Source: Crocodylus rhombifer (lineage: Eukaryota > Chordata > Crocodylia > Crocodylidae). From it: a DNA stretch of 64,000 bases. The DNA lies in NCBI GenBank assembly GCA_038503035.1, contig JAVSML010024002.1:1411794-1475793 (forward strand). Direction: 5' to 3'. Every line of letters starts with the position of its first letter. Within the stretch, counting starts at the first letter, position 1. The translations under genes and the position numbers were made by a program. A model generated the notes under the pieces. The model saw only the letters and a program-made list of their open reading frames with translations, searched no databases and was not told the origin of the DNA. Positions 1-64,000 of the stretch are shown here, in pieces.

Positions 1-977
1 ATTTGGGAATATGATATGGCCAGGTCCTGAATAGTCTAAGCTATTACTTAGCCATCATCTCCCATCTATGTATTGCTAACAAAACATCATGCATGTGTGC
101 AAGATGACGCACAGAAATGTAAGGAGGCCTCGTCCAGGAGTGCTGCCAGCATCTGTTTCAGGCCAGGAGAAAAAATGAAAGGCACCGTGGATTCCTAATG
201 GAGCAGTCAAAAGAAAGATAATCAGCTGATTGTTAGAAGAAGACAATCAGGCTAACATTTTCCAAAGAGCTTCAACAAGTTAAACACCCCCAAAATTTGC
301 TGATTTTCATTTGTTCCTTGACCAGGAACTTTTAAAAAGTGTTTAGGTCCTTACAGATGTTAAGGTGTCCTATGTCCAAGTGTAAGCAATGCGTTACCAA
401 GATTGTGAAAGTTCCTTAAAATCCCAAAATGGGTGTTAATGAGATTTAAAGGGTTCTAGTTATCTGCATAAGGATAATTTCATTCCCTCCTGTCAATGGA
501 CGGTAGGCTGCATTAGGATCTGGGCCTTATTGCTTGTCTTAACTTTCTTGGTTAAATTCAATGCAAAATTTGATGTTGATGCACACGAACTATCCAGTTT
601 TCCTAGTAGTGTGACAGAATTATCTGCCTATCTGCAATCATAATTCACTGTAGCATACTTCTTACCCATGATAACAACTTGCACAGTTTAGCCTTGGTTT
701 TGCTTTCATCCTCTGCTTTGTCAACATTTGCAACACCTCGAAACAAGTACTCTTCAGGAATTCAACAACTCTTCTTCCTTAAGCGCTAAAGACAAAAAAT
801 ACAGAAAATACATTAAAATTATTTATTTTTAGCCGTTTTGGTAGGTAAAGAATTCTGGACTATACGCTTAAGATTCAGTGAACAATTTTGTTCCTTCAGT
901 GCACCAAGGAAGATTGTTCCTTTCAAAAAGCTAACAATGAGGGGGGAAAAAACAAATTGCGTGCTTTAATAGTCATT
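1..977. other. Upstream intron of SEMA3A, 5' part
   Basis: AT-rich intronic sequence. I see no exon-like frame, repeat family or RNA gene. The preceding SEMA3A exon (which should encode a ...SPYDPKLLTASLLI-like segment) is not present, so this intron continues left of the window. Confidence 0.7.
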
Positions 978-1331
978 AGGGTTGTGTGAAACAGAACCGC
1001 TTCATTTTGACTTCTATTTTGCCATTTTGAAGGAACAGTGTTTCATTTTGTCATTTCGTTTCAGTTCGAAGTACTCTTCCATTTCATTTCGTCAAAACTG
1101 TTTTACTGTTTTGACACGGTTCGACGTTTTGCCCATAGGCTATAATGGGAAATCATGAAAATGCTTACAACTTTGTCATTTCATGACTGATTCAGATGAA
1201 AATTGCAGGGATGGTAGACCCATCTGAGGGCATGATGTCTGCCAAGCTTCAAGAAGATAGGTTTAGGGGTTTTTGGGAAACTGCACCTCAAACCTTTCAA
1301 TGCAAAACTCATACCACTTGCTGGCGGCGGC
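978..1331. mobile_element. hAT-like element remnant, left end
   Basis: It begins with agggttgtgtgaaac, close to the terminus agggctgtgcgaagc found on the fold-back elements at 11205 and 58362. The interior is rich in cattttg/catttcg words, then reads cccataggctataatggg, resembling the ccatagac word that follows the terminus in the other copies. I cannot find the matching right terminus, so the element is probably truncated or interrupted by the fold-back at 1332. Confidence 0.5.
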
Positions 1332-1680
1332 AGCCTGCTGTCATCCCACGTGCAGATCTGGGGGCCTGTGCCCCCTGGAAGGGCTGCAGGGCTATGCCAG
1401 ACTCTTCTCAGGGATTGCAGGCTCCTGGATCTGCATGCAGAAGGACAGCAGGCTGCCACCACTGGCTGGGGCCAGCGCCAGTGCCCGAGTCTGCCCAGCA
1501 CAGCCTGTGCCGAGTGCTGGAAAGAAGCCAGTGGTGGTGCTGGCCCCAGCCAGCAGCAAAAGCCTGTCATCCCACACAGAGATCCAGGGGCCTGTGCCCC
1601 CCAGGAGGGCTGCGGAGCTGTGCCAGACTCCTCCCAGGGGGCGTGGGCCCCCAGATTTGCATGTGGGATGACAGCAGGCT
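1332..1680. repeat. Nested GC-rich fold-back (palindromic) repeat
   Basis: The two ends are inverted copies: agcctgctgtcatcccac at 1332 pairs with gtgggatgacagcaggct ending at 1680, and pairing continues inward over roughly 150 bp per arm. Each arm is itself a smaller inverted repeat (1332-1455 and 1563-1680), so the unit looks like a palindrome that was duplicated. Open frames of 107-188 codons on both strands here are by-products of the GC-rich repeat and not genes. Confidence 0.75.
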
Positions 1681-1722
1681 GCCACTGAGGCCACCAGCAG
1701 CACCAGGCTTCCCATCTATACC

Positions 1723-2900
1723 CAGAACAGGACAGAAGTTCAGCACAGGGAGACTAGTTTAAGAATGGCAGAACCCAGTCTAAGATTTGCCCACCCCACT
1801 CCCAACCAAAGGGCGAACATGTATTTTGTTTGCTACTGATCTAAACTACACTGCTTACAGAAAACCACGTAACTTAGGTGGATTCGGCCTCAGGCTTTAT
1901 GAATGTTGGTACCTAGCCAATATGAAGTTGTTACATCATATGCTGGTGCAAACCAGGAAACCATGGCTAAGTAAAAACTGTCAAAAAGCCAGAGGTGAAA
2001 AAGTTGCATAGATTGGACAAATAACTGAACTGACATTCACTTTTCAGTTAAAACAGACAGCCAGATGGCTGGACCGGCACAGGCCAGAAAGGGGCACTAG
2101 AGCAAACCTCCCAGCTTGCCAGTATTGATGAGTCCATCTGACTGGGGGACATCCCTGATTGGCTGCTCAGCACACACCCCCGCCCCTTACTGTCCCTACT
2201 GTCCCCTTGCAGTGAGGGGAAGGAGCCCCCCATCCAGGGGCTGGCTCCTGAAGTTGGGTGTCTGTCCATGTTGGGGGAGACTCACACTTTAAGATAGACT
2301 TGAATGGAGGTAGCATCATACTGAATCACTTCAGGTTAGACTAGACTTCAGGGGGTTTCCCCCACCCTGAGCTAGGGTCCCCCAAGCCCTGGTCTGTCTG
2401 ACTGTGCAGGGGAGAGGGCAGGGGATCCCCTCTGCTCCTACGGCTGGGCAGACCAGGATTCAGGGGATGCGAGGCCATGACTTGGCGGCTTTGATGTCCC
2501 CTGCCCACCCCCTCCTTTCTGCTGCCCTACAGGCAATTGCAGACAAGATGCAGGCTGGGAAGCAGAAGCAGAAGGTTTGTTGCCTCAACTCTGTGAGAGT
2601 CTGGACGTGGGGCCAGCTAGGTGCTCGGCTGGAGCAGCAGAGTACAACCCGTGGTCCTGCAGGCTGCCCTGTTAAGAGGGCCTAGCAAGGCATCCTGGGA
2701 TTCTAGGAGACTGCAAGGTAACTTGTTTCAGGAGCGGATCTGGGATAGAAGTTTGATAGACTAGTCTAACCTGAAGTGATTCAGTGTGATGCTACATCCA
2801 TCCAAGTCTATCTTAAATCAGGTGCAGCCATTTTGAAACTGAGCTATGTGTGCTGAACTTCTGTTCTGTTACAGGTGTAGACTGGTTTTCGATTGCTAAT
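1723..2900. mobile_element. Harbinger-like MITE remnants with inverted arms
   Basis: Two pairs of inverted arms are visible. One is 1723-1775 against about 2823-2885 (both contain cagaagttcagcac in opposite senses). The other is 2288-2346 against 2757-2817, where about 50 of 58 bases pair. The arms match the elements at 20110-20600 and 36551-37273. A segment at about 1840-1915 (gattcggcctcagg, ending acctagcc) resembles the right end of the 20-kb copy. The block is therefore probably two or more overlapping insertions of one family. The loop at 2347-2756 is GC-rich and shows no coding signal I trust. Confidence 0.65.
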
Positions 2901-5125
2901 ACTGTTTTATATGTAATTTGTGCCTCTCGCCAATGTTTCTTTCCTTTCTTGGTGCGCCTCTGTAGCTTTTCATAGCACTTCATTTGTGAAGTGATATTGT
3001 AAAGTGCAGAGAGACCTTACATGGAATCTCAATTAATTGCTGCACTATTTTCTTAATTTCAATAATCTATTATTATAGCTGGAATCTTGCTTTTCTTTAA
3101 TGACCTTCCCATCTGTTGACAGCTAAGAAATAAAAATGGTGCTTGTTGCTTGTCCCTTGATTCATATTGATTTATCCTGACTCACATGGGAGTGGAAGGC
3201 AAGAAAATGAGGGTAAGGTTAAAAAAAGGTTAAGAGGAGCATCAAAGACATTTTCACAAGCTAAAAGGGTTGATGCTCTTTAAAATCTCAGCCTTATATG
3301 CCGTACATAATAAGGACTATAATTAAGTGATTGTCTCCCTTTTAAAAAGAAGTTGAAAATGACACAGAAGAATGATAAAACGTTAATTAATGATATGCTG
3401 TTCTGTTTCGCTTCTGATTACACCTCCTGCTGGGCATGACTGGTCTATTTGCTTCTAATCTCTACTGTGAATTCATTCAATTCCACGCCTTTCTGCTATC
3501 ATGTTTTCACCCTTCCTGACTTTCATGACTACCATATGGTACAGAGTCACTGTAGGTTCAATTGATAATTCTATGCTGTCAGTATTTCAGGGGAGAGATG
3601 ACAGTGTTTTCCAATAGGCGTATTTGGACATGGCTGTCCTACCATGGAAATGTCTAAAATTGGCATGAAAATCATAAGCTTGTTTCCAAAATGTGTTGTC
3701 AAATCAGATTGTGGTGGGATTCATTCTGGCCATGCAGAATCTATTACCTGAGCTTCAGAAACCAGTTGTTTTTTGCTCAGGTACCCTTCTCACTGGCAGT
3801 TCTTTTAAGTTAGATACATAAAGATTCCCAGCAATAGGAATGATCATAGGAAAGGTGATATATAAGGGAGATAATATGCTAGTTCTGATTTCAGATGCAG
3901 CAATGAAAGGATGCAGAAGTGCAATTTCAGCTCAAAGTGCAATTTCAGCTCCCTCAAACCAGAATATCTCGATGGAGTAAGTGCATTTGCACCAAGAAAA
4001 CTGATACCATAATCTGGCTCTACCCATCTGACCTCTTGAAACTTTTTATGGATCTGATTATTGTATATCTAATTCCTTCTTATGGAATTCCCCTATTCAT
4101 CAAGTGGTCTAGCATTACAGTGACCAGTGCCAAAATGCAGGGATCTATCTTGGGACTTGCGCCTGGTCTTTGGAAGTAGGACCACATTATCCTGTGTCGT
4201 CTGTGGCCTTTCTGATTGACTCAGCAGTGCCATATGCAGGACTATATTATTCTGTGAGTTGTACCTCAGACATGGTTGCTTGCATGCTACTTAAGGAGAG
4301 CATTTTCCCTTTCTCCGCAGCCCTCCAAGAGCTGCTTGTGCCACCGTGAGAAGCACAAACATTGACAGAAAGAGAAAAGCCATGTTCTCTCCCCCACGCT
4401 GCAGATGGTACTCAGGAAGTCACTCCTAAAGGATTTTGTGCCTAGCAGTTCACATTTGAAGAATTTAAGGAAAGAACTCAGAGGCCTCCTAATCTGGGAA
4501 CCCATAGGCATTACTTTTCCACTGGCCAGTTCCTTGTAAACATTTATGCCTGTGCAAAGTGGGTATAAACTACTTGCGTACTGACTTGAGAAACTGGGTC
4601 TAAAATTTTTTAAATGTCTGATTGTCCAGGTCAGAGGGACAAATACAGAAGTATGTCTGAAATAAAAATCAGCACCACAGTATAAAAGCTGGTACTGTAT
4701 GCTTGTATATTCAATAAGGAGAAGAAGTTTTACTGCATTATACAGTTATCTCATTCTGGTCCATATATGCATGAGTATAACAGAAGACATAGTTGCCATG
4801 CCTTTCTATTTATCATGTAATATTTGATAACTTTCTTAACTGACCCAGCTTTTGGAGGCAAGTCATTAGGTGACAATAGTAACTTTTGTTCCAAAAATTG
4901 AATTTGCCGGCCCCTCTAATTGTGAAAAAGATCATCAAAATGTGACCGGAGTGCGTCAGAAACGAGAAGACAAAAGAATCCAGAATGTATTTATTTATGA
5001 ATTTTAAATTCCATGTCTTTTAGTTAAGTCTCATGGTCTTGAAGGTCCTTAGAGTTGTCATCAGCGGATAAATATTTGCTTCTTTCCTGACAGAATCCTT
5101 ACAATGATCTCATTTCATCCTCCAG
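2901..5125. other. Upstream intron of SEMA3A, 3' part
   Basis: Ordinary AT-rich intron up to the acceptor of exon A. A short direct duplication (gtgcaatttcagctc, twice) lies at about 3919-3950. I recognise no other repeat, exon or RNA gene. Confidence 0.65.

Positions 5126-64000
<58,875 letters not shown>

Noticed and set aside
1196..1762. 188-codon plus-strand frame and overlapping frames on both strands
   Set aside because: It falls in the duplicated palindromic repeat, whose GC content removes stops on both strands. The composition is low-complexity Cys/Pro/Gly-rich.

Overview
This window is vertebrate genomic DNA holding the middle of one gene, SEMA3A (semaphorin 3A, collapsin-1), on the + strand. 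Nine coding exons (1,105 bp, about 368 codons) join in frame. They encode the second half of the sema beta-propeller, most of the PSI domain, and the start of the basic proprotein-convertase site. All nine have AG acceptors and GT donors, and I see no frameshift or stop. The 5' exons (signal peptide, first propeller half) lie left of the window. The 3' exons (rest of PSI, Ig domain, basic tail) lie right of it. I find no other cellular gene, no tRNA or rRNA gene, no CRISPR array and no bacterial-type feature.

The organism is most likely a non-avian sauropsid, probably a crocodilian, with a turtle as second choice. The encoded residues look sauropsid. The introns carry CR1 LINE copies, tRNA-type SINE tails and many short TIR elements of Harbinger-like and hAT type, in the style of crocodilian and turtle genomes. 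This rests on pattern recognition, not a database search.

Layout: 1-5125 is the 3' part of an upstream intron with a cluster of fold-back DNA-transposon remnants at about 978-2900. Exon A is 5126-5245. A 30.8-kb intron (5246-36044) follows, holding two CR1 LINEs (27233-28350 minus; about 31870-33705 plus), CR1/L2 fragments, two hAT-Charlie-like elements, a near-perfect 242-bp hairpin (8522-8763), a long fold-back hAT-like element (11205-11828) and several TWA-flanked Harbinger-like MITEs. Exons B-E cluster at 36045-39864, including a 104-bp mini-intron. Exon F is 46875-47094, G is 52604-52695, H is a 42-bp exon at 56277-56318, and I (PSI) is 63655-63812. Introns between them carry more MITEs, a CR1 fragment (48389-49190) and a nested fold-back element (58264-59700). 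A (CA)n(CG)n(CA)n tract ends 67 bp before exon I. A 10-N gap in a poly-G run lies at 36583-36592.

The window makes part of one secreted axon-guidance protein. Everything else is intronic sequence shaped by transposons. I did not find a new multi-gene system. The most unusual content is the set of long fold-back elements, some nested.
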